A stretch of 64,000 bases of DNA from Marinimicrobium sp. C6131 (GTDB lineage Bacteria > Pseudomonadota > Gammaproteobacteria > Pseudomonadales > Cellvibrionaceae). The stretch spans positions 3,224,001 to 3,288,000 of the forward strand of contig NZ_CP110629.1 of the NCBI RefSeq assembly GCF_026153455.1, read 5' to 3'. How positions within the stretch are numbered: position 1 is the stretch's first letter; each line of letters opens with the position of its first letter. The translations under genes were made by a program, and so were the position numbers. The notes under the pieces are model-generated. The model was not told where the DNA came from. It saw only the letters and a list, made by a program, of their open reading frames with translations, and made no database searches. Shown here piece after piece: positions 25,745 to 35,343 of the stretch.

Positions 25745-27130
25745 TTACTTTTTCTTGGCCTTGTTGGCTTTCTCGATGGCTTCTTCGATGGTGCCAACCA
25801 TGTAGAACGCCTGCTCCGGCAGATCATCGTACTCGCCGTCGAGAATGCCTTTAAAGCTGCGAATGGTGTCCTTGAGGGACACGTAAACGCCCGGAGAACC
25901 GGTGAACACTTCGGCCACGTGGAACGGCTGGGACAGGAAACGCTCGATTTTACGGGCCCGGGATACGATCAGCTTGTCCTCTTCTGACAGCTCATCCATA
26001 CCCAGAATGGCGATGATGTCCTTCAGCTCTTTGTAGCGCTGCAGTACGGTCTGAACACCGCGAGCCACTTCGTAGTGCTCCTGGCCAATGATCAGCGGAT
26101 CCAACTGACGAGAGGTGGAGTCCAGCGGGTCAATGGCCGGATAAATACCCTTGGAGGCAATATCCCGGCTGAGTACAACAGTGGAGTCCAGGTGGGCAAA
26201 GGTGGTCGCCGGAGACGGGTCAGTCAGGTCGTCCGCGGGTACGTATACGGCCTGTACCGAGGTAATGGAGCCGGTCTTGGTGGAGGTAATACGCTCCTGC
26301 AGAACACCCATCTCTTCAGCCAGGGTCGGCTGATAACCTACCGCGGATGGCATACGACCCAGCAGCGCCGATACTTCGGTACCCGCCAGGGTGTAGCGGT
26401 AGATGTTGTCGATAAACAGCAGAACGTCCTTACCTTCGTCACGGAACTTCTCGGCCATGGTCAGGCCGGTCAGTGCAACACGCAGACGGTTACCCGGTGG
26501 CTCGTTCATCTGGCCGTAAACCATCGCTACCTTGTCCACAACCTTGGAGTCGGTCATTTCGTGGTAGAAGTCGTTACCTTCACGGGTACGCTCACCCACA
26601 CCGGCAAATACCGACAGACCGGAGTGCTCTTTGGCGATGTTGTTGATCAGTTCCATCATGTTCACGGTCTTGCCCACACCGGCACCACCGAACAGACCAA
26701 CCTTACCGCCCTTGGCGAACGGGCATACCAGGTCGATCACCTTGATGCCGGTTTCCAGCAGCTCGTTGGACGCGGCCAGTTCTTCGTAAGCCGGGGCATC
26801 GCGGTGAATCTGCATGCGCTCGTCTTCACCGATGGGGCCGGCCTCATCAATCGGGTCGCCCAGTACGTTCATGATACGACCCAGGGTTTTCTGGCCCACC
26901 GGAACCTTGATCGGCTCCTTGGTGTTGCTCACATCCAGACCACGACGCAGACCTTCAGAGGAGCCCAGGGCAATGGTGCGTACCACGCCGTCGCCCAGTT
27001 GCTGCTGCACTTCCAGAGTCAGGTCTTGCTCGGTGACTTTCAGTGCATCATAGATTTGCGGCACGGCATCGCGCGGGAATTCCACGTCGATCACGGCGCC
27101 GATAATTTGTACGATACGTCCGCTACTCAT
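25745..27130 (-). CDS. atpD: F0F1 ATP synthase subunit beta
   Basis: The catalytic subunit (461 residues) of the F1 head. The Walker A motif is GGAGVGKTVNMMELI, and the DELSEED-type lever is present (GMDELSEEDKLIVSRARKI). Other family blocks are intact (VGERTREGNDFYHEM, ALTGLTMAEKFRDEG). It lies between atpG and atpC. Confidence 0.99.
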   Translation of the reverse strand: MSSGRIVQIIGAVIDVEFPRDAVPQIYDALKVTEQDLTLEVQQQLGDGVVRTIALGSSEGLRRGLDVSNTKEPIKVPVGQKTLGRIMNVLGDPIDEAGPIGEDERMQIHRDAPAYEELAASNELLETGIKVIDLVCPFAKGGKVGLFGGAGVGKTVNMMELINNIAKEHSGLSVFAGVGERTREGNDFYHEMTDSKVVDKVAMVYGQMNEPPGNRLRVALTGLTMAEKFRDEGKDVLLFIDNIYRYTLAGTEVSALLGRMPSAVGYQPTLAEEMGVLQERITSTKTGSITSVQAVYVPADDLTDPSPATTFAHLDSTVVLSRDIASKGIYPAIDPLDSTSRQLDPLIIGQEHYEVARGVQTVLQRYKELKDIIAILGMDELSEEDKLIVSRARKIERFLSQPFHVAEVFTGSPGVYVSLKDTIRSFKGILDGEYDDLPEQAFYMVGTIEEAIEKANKAKKK

Positions 27131-27233
27131 TTCCGGTTCCTCTTGGTTTCAGATCCGGCCGACTGTCAGTGAATGACGAGGGCAGCCTGAGACTGAAGGT
27201 TTTAACTCAAAAAAGGGTTCTCAGCTCTGGGCC

Positions 27234-28100
27234 TTAAGAGGCCACGGCGGCGGCACCGCCCACAATTTCCGACAGCTCCTGGGTAATCGCGGCCTGACGG
27301 GCTTTGTTGTACACCAGTTGCAGGTCACTGATCAGGTCGCCGGCATTGTCGGTGGCGCTCTTCATGGCCACCATACGCGCGGCCTGCTCACAGGCGCCGT
27401 TTTCAACCACGGCCTGATACACCTGAGACTCGATATAACGAATCAGCAGACCGTCGAGCAGTTGCTCGGCGTCCGGCTCGTACAGGTAATCCCAGTGGTG
27501 CTGAAGTTTTTCGTCTTCCTCGGCCACCAGCGGCAACAGCTGCTGAACTTCAGGTTGCTGAGTCATGGTGTTGATGAATTCGTTACCGACCAGGTAGAGC
27601 TTGTCGATCTTGCCTTCGCCAAACGCATCCAGCATGACCTTGACGCTGCCAATCAGGGAAGCGACGGTCGGCGCCTCACCCAGATCACGAGCGCTGGCTA
27701 CCACATTGCCGCCATGGCTGTTGAAAAACGCACCGGCTTTGGCACCCAGCAAGCACAGATCCACTGCGACACCCTGGTCGGACCAGGACTTCATGGACTT
27801 CAGTGCCGCCTTGAACACATTGATGTTCAGGCCACCACACAGGCCGCGATCACTGGAGACAATGATGTAACCAACCCGTTTGACCTCGCGCTCTTCCATA
27901 TAGCGGTTTTTGTATTCCGGATTGGCGTTGGCCAGGTGACCGACCACGGCACGCATACGCTGGGCGTAGGGCTTGCCCCGCTCCATGCGTTCCTGAGCTT
28001 TACGCATCTTACTCGCGGCGACCATTTCCATCGCGCTGGTAATTTTCTGCGTGCTTTTAATGCTCGAAATCTGCGTCCGAATCTCTTTTGCGCCTGCCAT
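27234..28100 (-). CDS. atpG: F0F1 ATP synthase subunit gamma
   Basis: The central rotor shaft (288 residues): N-terminal coiled coil (MAGAKEIRTQISSIKSTQK, SAMEMVAASKMRKAQ), a Rossmann-like middle (SSDRGLCGGLN) and a C-terminal coiled coil (YNKARQAAITQELSEI). I start at the ATG at 28100, the family start; a TTG two codons earlier is less likely. Confidence 0.98.
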   Translation of the reverse strand: MAGAKEIRTQISSIKSTQKITSAMEMVAASKMRKAQERMERGKPYAQRMRAVVGHLANANPEYKNRYMEEREVKRVGYIIVSSDRGLCGGLNINVFKAALKSMKSWSDQGVAVDLCLLGAKAGAFFNSHGGNVVASARDLGEAPTVASLIGSVKVMLDAFGEGKIDKLYLVGNEFINTMTQQPEVQQLLPLVAEEDEKLQHHWDYLYEPDAEQLLDGLLIRYIESQVYQAVVENGACEQAARMVAMKSATDNAGDLISDLQLVYNKARQAAITQELSEIVGGAAAVAS

Positions 28101-28152
28101 ACTCAAAGGCCCTCAAGCGTGAATGAAGCGGTGCCTTGCGGCACCGCCGGTC

Positions 28153-29697
28153 TTACCAGGTCTGAGTGGATTTGAACTTGTCCACCAGGGCTTTCATCTT
28201 GCCTTGCAGCTCATCGTTCCAGTTGCCGGTTTCGTTGATTTCTTTCAACAGGTCGGCACCTTCACTTTCAGCGTAGGAGAGCAGGGCGTGTTCAAAGTCC
28301 AGAACCTTGTTGACTTCCACGTCTTGCAGATAGCCTTCGTTGGCACAGAACAGAACCAGAGCCATCTGGGCAATACTCATCGGCGAATACTGGTTCTGCT
28401 TCATCAGTTCGGTCACGCGTTCACCGTGTTCCAACTGAGCCTTGGTGGCCTCATCCAGGTCAGAGGCAAACTGGGAGAAAGCCGCCAGTTCGCGATACTG
28501 AGCCAGAGCGGTACGAATACCACCGGACAGTTTCTTGATCACTTTGGTCTGTGCGGAACCACCCACACGGGATACCGAGATACCCGCGTTCATCGCCGGT
28601 CGGATACCGGAGTTGAACATGGAGGTTTCCAGGAAGATCTGACCGTCGGTAATGGAGATCACGTTCGTGGGTACGAACGCCGATACGTCACCGGCCTGGG
28701 TTTCAATGATCGGCAGCGCGGTCAGAGAGCCGGTTTTGCCTTTCACTTCACCATTGGTGAACTTCTCGACGTAATCGGCACTGACTCGTGCAGCGCGCTC
28801 GAGCAGACGCGAGTGCAGGTAGAATACATCACCCGGGTAGGCTTCACGGCCCGGCGGACGACGCAGCAGCAGGGAGATCTGGCGGTAGGCCCAGGCCTGC
28901 TTGGTCAGGTCATCATAAATGATCAGTGCGTCCTGACCGCGATCGCGGTAGTACTCACCAATGGTACAACCGGCGAAGGCCGCCAGGTATTGCATGGCCG
29001 CCGGATCCGATGCGGTGGCAGCCACCACAACGGTGTGATCCATGGCGCCATGCTCTTCCAGCTTGCGAACCACGGACGCAATGGAGGAGGCCTTCTGGCC
29101 AATGGCCACGTAGATACACTTAATGCCGGAGTCTTTCTGGTTGATGATGGCGTCCACCGCAATGGCGGATTTACCGATCTGACGGTCACCAATGATCAAC
29201 TCACGCTGACCGCGGCCGATCGGCACCATGGAGTCAACCGCTTTCAGACCCAGTTGAACCGGCTGGTCAACGGACTGACGCCAGATAACACCGGGAGCCA
29301 CTTTTTCAATGGCGTCGGTTTCTTTGGTGTCGACCGGACCCTTACCATCGATCGGGTTACCCAGTGCGTCGATAACGCGGCCTTCCAGCTCGGGGCCTAC
29401 CGGCACCTCCAGAATACGACCGGTGCACTTACAGGTCTGGCCTTCGGCCACACCCAGGTAGTCGCCCAGAATTACCGCACCGACGGAGTCGCGCTCCAGG
29501 TTCAGTGCCATACCGAAACGACCGCCTTCAAATTCGATCATCTCGCCGTACATCACGTCCATCAGGCCGTGGATACGCACGATGCCGTCGGACACGGAAA
29601 CCACCGTGCCCTGGTTGCGGGCTTCGGCGGACACATCGAGTTTGTCGATGCGCTGCTTGATAATGTCGCTAATCTCGGATGGATTCAGCTGCTGCAT
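28153..29697 (-). CDS. atpA: F0F1 ATP synthase subunit alpha
   Basis: The non-catalytic nucleotide-binding F1 subunit (514 residues). It starts MQQLNPSEISDIIKQRI, has the Walker A motif GDRQIGKSA, and ends FKSTQTW. The order atpH-atpA-atpG is standard. Confidence 0.99.
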   Translation of the reverse strand: MQQLNPSEISDIIKQRIDKLDVSAEARNQGTVVSVSDGIVRIHGLMDVMYGEMIEFEGGRFGMALNLERDSVGAVILGDYLGVAEGQTCKCTGRILEVPVGPELEGRVIDALGNPIDGKGPVDTKETDAIEKVAPGVIWRQSVDQPVQLGLKAVDSMVPIGRGQRELIIGDRQIGKSAIAVDAIINQKDSGIKCIYVAIGQKASSIASVVRKLEEHGAMDHTVVVAATASDPAAMQYLAAFAGCTIGEYYRDRGQDALIIYDDLTKQAWAYRQISLLLRRPPGREAYPGDVFYLHSRLLERAARVSADYVEKFTNGEVKGKTGSLTALPIIETQAGDVSAFVPTNVISITDGQIFLETSMFNSGIRPAMNAGISVSRVGGSAQTKVIKKLSGGIRTALAQYRELAAFSQFASDLDEATKAQLEHGERVTELMKQNQYSPMSIAQMALVLFCANEGYLQDVEVNKVLDFEHALLSYAESEGADLLKEINETGNWNDELQGKMKALVDKFKSTQTW

Positions 29698-29713
29698 GCT
29701 TTTTTCCTCAATC

Positions 29714-30250
29714 CTACGAATTGATTGCTTTGGCGAGTTTTTCTAACCGACCGCGCATCGAGCCGTCGATGACCAAATCACCTGCTTTAACGATAACGCC
29801 CGCCAGAAGCTTCTCGTCGACCTGGGCCCGGACGCTGATTTTGCGCTTGAGCTTGTCGCTGAGTGCCTGAGCCAGTTTTTCCTGCTCCGCGTCCGCCAAC
29901 TTGAAGGCGGTCGTCAGCTCGACATCCACCGACTGTTCCTGGGCGTGCTTGAACGCCTCGAACAGTTGTTGAATTTCCGGCAACAAAATCAGACGCTTGT
30001 TCTGGGCCAGAAGCTGAACATAGTTGCGCACTGGCTGGCTCAGTTCGTCACCGCAGGCCTCGATCAGAACATCGGCCTGTTGTTGGGCCGACAGTGACGG
30101 TGACGCGATCCGCTCGGCCATGGTGCCGTATTGGCTGGCGCCGGCCAGAGTCGCCAGTTGCTGGGCCCAACCGCTCAGATCCTGCGCTTCCAGCGCGTAT
30201 TGAAACGCGGCTTTGGCATAGGGTCGGGCGAGGGTAGTCAGTTCAGCCAC
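29714..30250 (-). CDS. atpH: F0F1 ATP synthase subunit delta
   Basis: The delta subunit (178 residues) connects the F1 head to the b stalk. It starts with the typical MAELTTLARPYAKAAFQYAL, and the C-terminal strand and helix include SVRAQVDEKLLAGVIVKAGD and IDGSMRGRLEKL. Twelve bases downstream of atpF. Confidence 0.97.
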   Translation of the reverse strand: MAELTTLARPYAKAAFQYALEAQDLSGWAQQLATLAGASQYGTMAERIASPSLSAQQQADVLIEACGDELSQPVRNYVQLLAQNKRLILLPEIQQLFEAFKHAQEQSVDVELTTAFKLADAEQEKLAQALSDKLKRKISVRAQVDEKLLAGVIVKAGDLVIDGSMRGRLEKLAKAINS

Positions 30251-30262
30251 AGTTCACCTCAC

Positions 30263-30733
30263 TTAAAGATTGGCAGCCAGTTTGTCGATCATGGACTTGT
30301 GCTTGGATTCGTCAATTTCCGCTTCCAGCACTTTCTGTGCACCGAGCAAAGCCAGCTGGGACACTTGGCCACGCAGTTTCTCTTTGGCACGGTTCACTTC
30401 CTGCTCCACTTCGGCTTCGGCCGCTGACCGGATACGCTCGGCTTCTACCCGAGCCTGGTCTTTGGCTTCTTCAACAAGCTTGGCGGCGCGCTTATTGGCG
30501 GACTCGACGATACCGGCCGCTTCCTGTTTGGCGTCGCGCAGGGTCTTGGCGGCTTTTTCTTTCGCCAATTCCAGATCCTTGTCGGCGCGATCCGCGGCGG
30601 CCAGGCCATCCGCAATGCGCTTCTGACGCTCGGCCATTGCGTCGGTGATGAACGGCCACACGTACTTCATGCAGAACAGCACGAAGAAAATAAACGCGAT
30701 GGACTGTCCGATTAGGGTCAAATTAATGTTCAC
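30263..30733 (-). CDS. atpF: F0F1 ATP synthase subunit b
   Basis: The peripheral-stalk subunit: one N-terminal membrane helix (INLTLIGQSIAFIFFVLFC) followed by a long, charged, Ala-rich coiled coil. I use the GTG at 30733 because it gives the family-typical start (VNINLTLIGQ), 156 residues as in E. coli, and AGAGG upstream. The open frame extends 16 codons further. Confidence 0.96.
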   Translation of the reverse strand: MNINLTLIGQSIAFIFFVLFCMKYVWPFITDAMAERQKRIADGLAAADRADKDLELAKEKAAKTLRDAKQEAAGIVESANKRAAKLVEEAKDQARVEAERIRSAAEAEVEQEVNRAKEKLRGQVSQLALLGAQKVLEAEIDESKHKSMIDKLAANL

Positions 30734-30830
30734 GCCGATAACCTCTGTTCCAGTAACGCTTTTGGCTTTAACCGTGTGCAATCACAACCGGTGATGCACA
30801 CGGATCGGGTTTCTGGGAGTTCGCGAGGTC

Positions 30831-31067
30831 TTACGCCAGGCCCGGTACGGTAACGAACAGGATGTACATGGCGATACCCACACCGATCATCGGAACGGCG
30901 TCCAACAGACCGGCGATCAGGAACATCTTGCCCTGCAGCATCGGAGCCAGCTCCGGCTGACGCGCAGAACCTTCCAGCAGCTTACCGCCCAACAGAGCAA
31001 AGCCAATGGCAGTACCCAGTGCGCCCAGGCCAATCAACAGTGCAACAGCAATCAGTGCCATACCCAT
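30831..31067 (-). CDS. atpE: F0F1 ATP synthase subunit c
   Basis: A 78-residue proteolipid of the rotor ring with two membrane helices joined by a polar loop (ARQPELAPMLQ). The ion-binding carboxylate is the Asp in AGLLDAVPMI, and the helix lacks the Na+-type ligand set, so it is probably proton-coupled. Confidence 0.98.
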   Translation of the reverse strand: MGMALIAVALLIGLGALGTAIGFALLGGKLLEGSARQPELAPMLQGKMFLIAGLLDAVPMIGVGIAMYILFVTVPGLA

Positions 31068-31115
31068 GGTAGTTCTCCTCAGTTTTAAAAAAAGATAAGT
31101 GAGTTGTTCAAAACG

Positions 31116-32048
31116 TTAGTGCGTAAACTGGTCTTCGTCTTCCACATGGTGCGCCATGGCCATGTACACAATGGTCAACACCATGAATACGAAAGCCTGC
31201 AGGGTAATCACCAGAATGTGGAAAACCGCCCAACCCCACTGCAACAGGCCGCCGAAAATACCAATGATCAGGCCGGCCGAGTACATGGTGGCAATCAGGA
31301 TAAAGATCATTTCACCCGCGTAGAGGTTGCCGAACAGTCGAAGCCCAAGGGAAATCGGCTTGGCAATCAGGGCGATGGACTCCAATGCAAAGTTGATTGG
31401 AATCAGAAACAGGTTCACATACCACTTGTCAGTATGGAACGGGTGCAGGGTGAGCTCTTTGACAAAACCCATGAAACCTTTCTTGACGATACTGAAGCCG
31501 ATCATCAACAGGAAGACAGTGAAGCCCATGGACAGGGTGATGTTCGGATCGGTGGTGGGCACGATCTTGAAGTAGAAGTGACTGTCGCCGGCGATCCACA
31601 TGGCCAGGGAGGGAATCCAGTCCACCGGCACCAGGTCCATCAGGTTCATCAGGAACACCCAGACAAAAATGGTCAGGGCGAGCGGGGCGATCATGGCGTT
31701 TTTGTGTTGGAAGCCGTCTTTGACGGTTTTATCGATGAACTCGATGATGATTTCAACAAAATTCAGCAGGCCGGTGGGCACACCCGAGTGGGCTTTTTTG
31801 GCCGCCCAGCGGAAGATACCAATAAACACCAGACCGAGCCCGATGGACCAGGCCATGGAGTCGAGGTGAATGGCGTTGAACCCCATGGCGGACATGGCTT
31901 CGGAACATTTCGCCACCGTCCAGCCGGTGGTTTCCTGCACCTGGTATCCGTCACAATAGGAGCCTTCTGGCAACTTGCCATAGGTCCAGTTGGTCAGGTG
32001 GTGCTGAATATACTCGGTAGTTGTGGGAGTGTACTCTTCCGCTGCCAT
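31116..32048 (-). CDS. atpB: F0F1 ATP synthase subunit a
   Basis: The stator membrane subunit that forms the proton half-channels (310 residues, several helices). The essential Arg is in LGLRLFGNLYAGEMIF. The start I use is the ATG at 32048 (MAAEEYTPTTTEYIQHHL). The upstream extension of the frame is not family-like and would overlap atpI. Confidence 0.97.
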   Translation of the reverse strand: MAAEEYTPTTTEYIQHHLTNWTYGKLPEGSYCDGYQVQETTGWTVAKCSEAMSAMGFNAIHLDSMAWSIGLGLVFIGIFRWAAKKAHSGVPTGLLNFVEIIIEFIDKTVKDGFQHKNAMIAPLALTIFVWVFLMNLMDLVPVDWIPSLAMWIAGDSHFYFKIVPTTDPNITLSMGFTVFLLMIGFSIVKKGFMGFVKELTLHPFHTDKWYVNLFLIPINFALESIALIAKPISLGLRLFGNLYAGEMIFILIATMYSAGLIIGIFGGLLQWGWAVFHILVITLQAFVFMVLTIVYMAMAHHVEDEDQFTH

Positions 32049-32076
32049 CCAAATAGTCTCTTTGTGTGAGTTCAAC

Positions 32077-32493
32077 CTAGCCCTGGTGACGCGCCAGGGT
32101 GCGGGCGGTAACCAGACTGGCGCCCAGGTGTGCACCGACAAATGCGATAAAAAATGCCGCCAGATGAATCTCTTTCACCTGCATAAACACAGCCGCGAAC
32201 AGTGCCGCCGTGAGTAAAAACTTGATGGTTTCCGCCCGGTAAATGGCCTGTACTGCGGCCCCGGACTGCCGGGCGCCGCCCACGCGACGAAAACTGTACC
32301 AGGCAAAACAGGCGCCGGGGAGGGCACTGACCGCAATCCCCCAGAGCACTGACAGACCCAGCCGGGTCTCAAACAGCCACACCCCGACGGCTGCGCTCAG
32401 AAGCAGCATCCAGAACAGCAGCAGGCGCGAAAGGACCGGAGGCCGGGCAATCGACGTTGTGCGGCGCTGTCGTGATGGCGTGGTGTTTATCAA
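32077..32493 (-). CDS. atpI: F0F1 ATP synthase assembly protein I
   Basis: A small membrane protein with four hydrophobic helices (LLLFWMLLLSAAVGVWLFE, LWGIAVSALPGACFAWYSF, FLLTAALFAAVFMQV, AAFFIAFVGAHLGASLV), typical of AtpI/UncI, which helps c-ring assembly. It is the first gene of the operon. No ATG is present in the N-terminal part. I place the start at TTG 32493 because the frame farther upstream is occupied by the promoter at 32551-32579; the start is uncertain. Confidence 0.8.
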   Translation of the reverse strand: MINTTPSRQRRTTSIARPPVLSRLLLFWMLLLSAAVGVWLFETRLGLSVLWGIAVSALPGACFAWYSFRRVGGARQSGAAVQAIYRAETIKFLLTAALFAAVFMQVKEIHLAAFFIAFVGAHLGASLVTARTLARHQG

Positions 32494-32550
32494 AAGCTCG
32501 TCTGTTCGACCAGAGTGTCCAGCCCAGACGCCAAGCGACCGGGCCGCAGC

Positions 32551-32579
32551 ATTATAGGGATAAAGCCCCCCCGCTTCAA
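32551..32579 (-). promoter_or_regulatory. Sigma-70 promoter of the atp operon
   Basis: On the minus strand, TTGAAG (32574-32579) and a perfect TATAAT (32551-32556) are 17 bases apart, in the gap between parB and atpI. Transcription should start about 50 bases before the proposed atpI TTG. Confidence 0.65.
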
Positions 32580-32664
32580 CCAACGAAAAAGCGATTTCTG
32601 ACGCCGCCCGTCGCCCAATTGATCCAATATTGCAGCCTCGCGTCTTTTGGTGCCAGATCAGCGA

Positions 32665-33567
32665 TCACTTGATATGGGCGAGAATACCGTCGAGCTCATC
32701 CAGATTATTGTAATTGATCACCAACTTGCCCTTACCCTTGGCCGTGTGCTGAATATTCACACCTGCTCCCAGAGTTTCGGACAGTTGCTCCTCCAGGCGA
32801 CGGATATCCGCCGAGGGCGCTGCGGGCTTCACGGTGTTCTTGTGCTTCTGTTCCTGAAGATTGCGCACCAGGGTCTCGGTCTGACGGACCGATAGCGCCT
32901 TACCGACGACCTGTCGGGCGGCGACTCGCTGATCTTCGGGTTCCAGAGTGAGTAGCGCGCGGGCGTGACCCATCTCGAGGTCGCCATGTTCGAGCATGGT
33001 TTTGACCTCTTCGGTCAGGGCGATCAGGCGCAACAGATTGGTCACGGTAGTCCGGGATTTCCCCACGGCCTGGGCCACTTCGCCCTGGGTCAGTTCGAAC
33101 TCCTCCTGCAACCGCTTCAGCGCCATGGCCTCTTCGATCGGGTTGAGGTCTTCGCGCTGGATGTTTTCAATCAACGCCATCGCAATGGCGGCTTCATCCG
33201 GCACATCCCGGATGACGGCCGGAATCTTGTCCAGGCCGGCCAGTTGAGTAGCCCGCCAGCGACGCTCCCCGGCAATGATTTCGTATTTATCCGGTGCGAC
33301 CAGACGAACCACAATGGGCTGCATGACGCCCTGGGCCCTGATGGAGTCCGCCAATTCTTCCAGCGCTTCCGGGTGCATATCCCGGCGGGGTTGGTAGCGG
33401 CCTCGCTGGATTTTTTCCACGGGAATGTGGGCCAGCCGGCCGTCCGCTAACGCTTCCTCGACGGCCTGGGGCGAATCCGGAGTGGGTGTGTCCGCCGGAG
33501 CCGGCGTCACGCCTGCCCCCAAAAGGGCATCCAAGCCTTTACCTAAGCCTTTGCGTTTTCCCGCCAT
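32665..33567 (-). CDS. parB: Chromosome-partitioning protein ParB
   Basis: A centromere-binding CTP-dependent clamp protein (300 residues). The ParB/Srx domain has IPVEKIQRGRYQPRRD and the CTP-binding EIIAGERRWRATQLAG. The helix-turn-helix domain (TQGEVAQAVGKSRTTVTNLL) follows, then a C-terminal dimerisation domain (INYNNLDELDGILAHIK). It follows parA after 45 bases. Its likely targets are the two 16-bp parS-like palindromes inside recF, 46.9 and 47.5 kb. Confidence 0.97.
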   Translation of the reverse strand: MAGKRKGLGKGLDALLGAGVTPAPADTPTPDSPQAVEEALADGRLAHIPVEKIQRGRYQPRRDMHPEALEELADSIRAQGVMQPIVVRLVAPDKYEIIAGERRWRATQLAGLDKIPAVIRDVPDEAAIAMALIENIQREDLNPIEEAMALKRLQEEFELTQGEVAQAVGKSRTTVTNLLRLIALTEEVKTMLEHGDLEMGHARALLTLEPEDQRVAARQVVGKALSVRQTETLVRNLQEQKHKNTVKPAAPSADIRRLEEQLSETLGAGVNIQHTAKGKGKLVINYNNLDELDGILAHIK

Positions 33568-33612
33568 TACCTTGCCCTGCTGATGGTTTGCTGTAATTCA
33601 GTGAAGTTCGAG

Positions 33613-34413
33613 TCAGGAGTGCGCTGCCTGTGCGGCCGCCTTCTCTTCGTTTTCGTTGCGTCGGATAATCTCGCCCGCCAGCGCCAGATAGGCAATCGCG
33701 CCCTTGGACTGGCGATCATAGCTGAGCACTGGCTGACCGTAACTGGGCGCTTCGGCCAGACGCACATTTCGCGGAATGCAGGTCCGGTAGAGCCGATCAC
33801 CGAAGTGCTGGGACAACTGAGCGGACACGTCATTGGTGAGGCTGTTGCGCGGGTCGTACATGGTGCGCAGCAGGCCTTCGATTTTCAGATTGGGGTTCAG
33901 GACTTGCTGAATCCGGCCTATGGTATTCATCAGGGCCGAGAGTCCTTCCAGCGCATAGTATTCGCACTGCATGGGGATTACCACGCCATCGCAGGCGGTC
34001 AGCGCGTTGACGGTGAGCATATTGAGCGAGGGTGGACAGTCGATGATGATGTAATCAAACTCGTCTTTGATCGGCTGCAGGCCTTCCCAGAGCAGGCGCT
34101 CTTTGCCGTCGAGGGATAACATTTCCACTTCCGCCGCGGTGAGATCACCATTGGCGGGCAGAAGCTTGAACTGACCCGATTCGGAAGTCTGTAGGCACTC
34201 GCGGGCACTGGCCTGACGGGTGAGTACGTCGTAAATGGTCAGCTCCAGCTCGCTTTTGTCGACTCCGCTGCCCATGGTGGCGTTGCCCTGGGGATCCAGG
34301 TCCACCAGCAGGACGCGTTTTTTCGTCGCCACCAGGGAGGCGGCCAGGTTGACGCAGGTGGTGGTTTTGCCCACCCCGCCTTTCTGGTTGGCTACCGCGT
34401 AGATTCGGGTCAA
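33613..34413 (-). CDS. parA: Chromosome-partitioning ATPase ParA (Soj)
   Basis: A 266-residue deviant Walker ATPase that moves ParB-parS complexes along the nucleoid. The signature NQKGGVGKTTTCVNLAASL has the ParA-specific first Lys; DLDPQGNATMGSG and DYIIIDCPPSLNML follow. It is upstream of parB in the same operon. Confidence 0.97.
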   Translation of the reverse strand: MTRIYAVANQKGGVGKTTTCVNLAASLVATKKRVLLVDLDPQGNATMGSGVDKSELELTIYDVLTRQASARECLQTSESGQFKLLPANGDLTAAEVEMLSLDGKERLLWEGLQPIKDEFDYIIIDCPPSLNMLTVNALTACDGVVIPMQCEYYALEGLSALMNTIGRIQQVLNPNLKIEGLLRTMYDPRNSLTNDVSAQLSQHFGDRLYRTCIPRNVRLAEAPSYGQPVLSYDRQSKGAIAYLALAGEIIRRNENEEKAAAQAAHS

Positions 34414-34565
34414 AGCGTTATCCTTTGGATTATTCGAGAAACAGGATCAAAGCCGGGTATTGTGTGGCAAGCGAGGGCTGGGGACAAGTCCGGATGTGAA
34501 CGTAAAGCGTCGAGGAGGTGTCGCGACCGACTCTGAGAGGAAGCCTGCTTCCCGGACCCAGGTAT

Positions 34566-35309
34566 TCAGGGGGTACTGACATCTCCCAGGAGATCGACCG
34601 TTTTGTCTCTTCCGAGATACCAGGTCGCGATCCCAGACTCTACCGAGTAATTGCCCAGGAAAGTCGCGTAATTCAACCCTTCATCTCCTTGGATCACAGC
34701 AGTCTGAAGCCGCTTGTAAACCTCCATCATGGCGTCAGGAGACCTGATATCAACGTCTATCCGACAGCGGACCGACCGACATTCAATCGATTTGATGGGC
34801 GTTCCCGAAAGAATCTCGTCGTTAGCGAACACTTCGTACAACGCCGTTTCATAATCGTAGGCCCAAAGGCCATCGACCGGCTCTTCCTCGAACACTTGCT
34901 CCAGATGATCGCTGACTCCGCGTTCGCTGTCCATCAGACCTTTTTCCTCAACGGTCTCATTGAAAGATTCGCGCATTTGGGAAACTTCTTCTTTCGAACC
35001 AAACTTTTCTATCAGTTTTTGGTGATCCATCGAACTCGGCTCAGTGCGGCTGATCGCCCCTTGACTACTGACCTGCTGGATGGGGTTTTCCTCAACCATA
35101 CGGGGCTTATCAAACGCCGGTAGACTACTCCGCTCCAATGATCGTATTTCCAGCGGTTGTTCAAGTAGGGGGGCCAAATACCCGTCATCCCTATCAGTTA
35201 CAGTCTCCGAACCACCTTTCTCGTTCATAAGGAAAAAAGCGACCGCCATCGCGACGAGCATCCCCGACAGGGCAACAAAAAAGTGATTAGGGGGAAAAAC
35301 CGCTTTCAT
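34566..35309 (-). CDS. Exported or membrane-anchored protein of unknown function
   Basis: Unrecognised; 247 residues from the ATG at 35309. A hydrophobic helix at residues about 10-28 (FFVALSGMLVAMAVAFFLM) can be a signal anchor. A polar, partly disordered stretch and a helical segment rich in Glu follow, and then a compact C-terminal domain with two Cys (IECRSVRCRIDVDIRS) that could form a disulphide. It sits between parA and a small secreted protein, in a place where related genomes usually have parA directly after rsmG, so it may be a lineage-specific insertion. Confidence 0.6.
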   Translation of the reverse strand: MKAVFPPNHFFVALSGMLVAMAVAFFLMNEKGGSETVTDRDDGYLAPLLEQPLEIRSLERSSLPAFDKPRMVEENPIQQVSSQGAISRTEPSSMDHQKLIEKFGSKEEVSQMRESFNETVEEKGLMDSERGVSDHLEQVFEEEPVDGLWAYDYETALYEVFANDEILSGTPIKSIECRSVRCRIDVDIRSPDAMMEVYKRLQTAVIQGDEGLNYATFLGNYSVESGIATWYLGRDKTVDLLGDVSTP

Positions 35310-35343
35310 TATCAATCACCGCTCGCTCAATACGATTACAGAC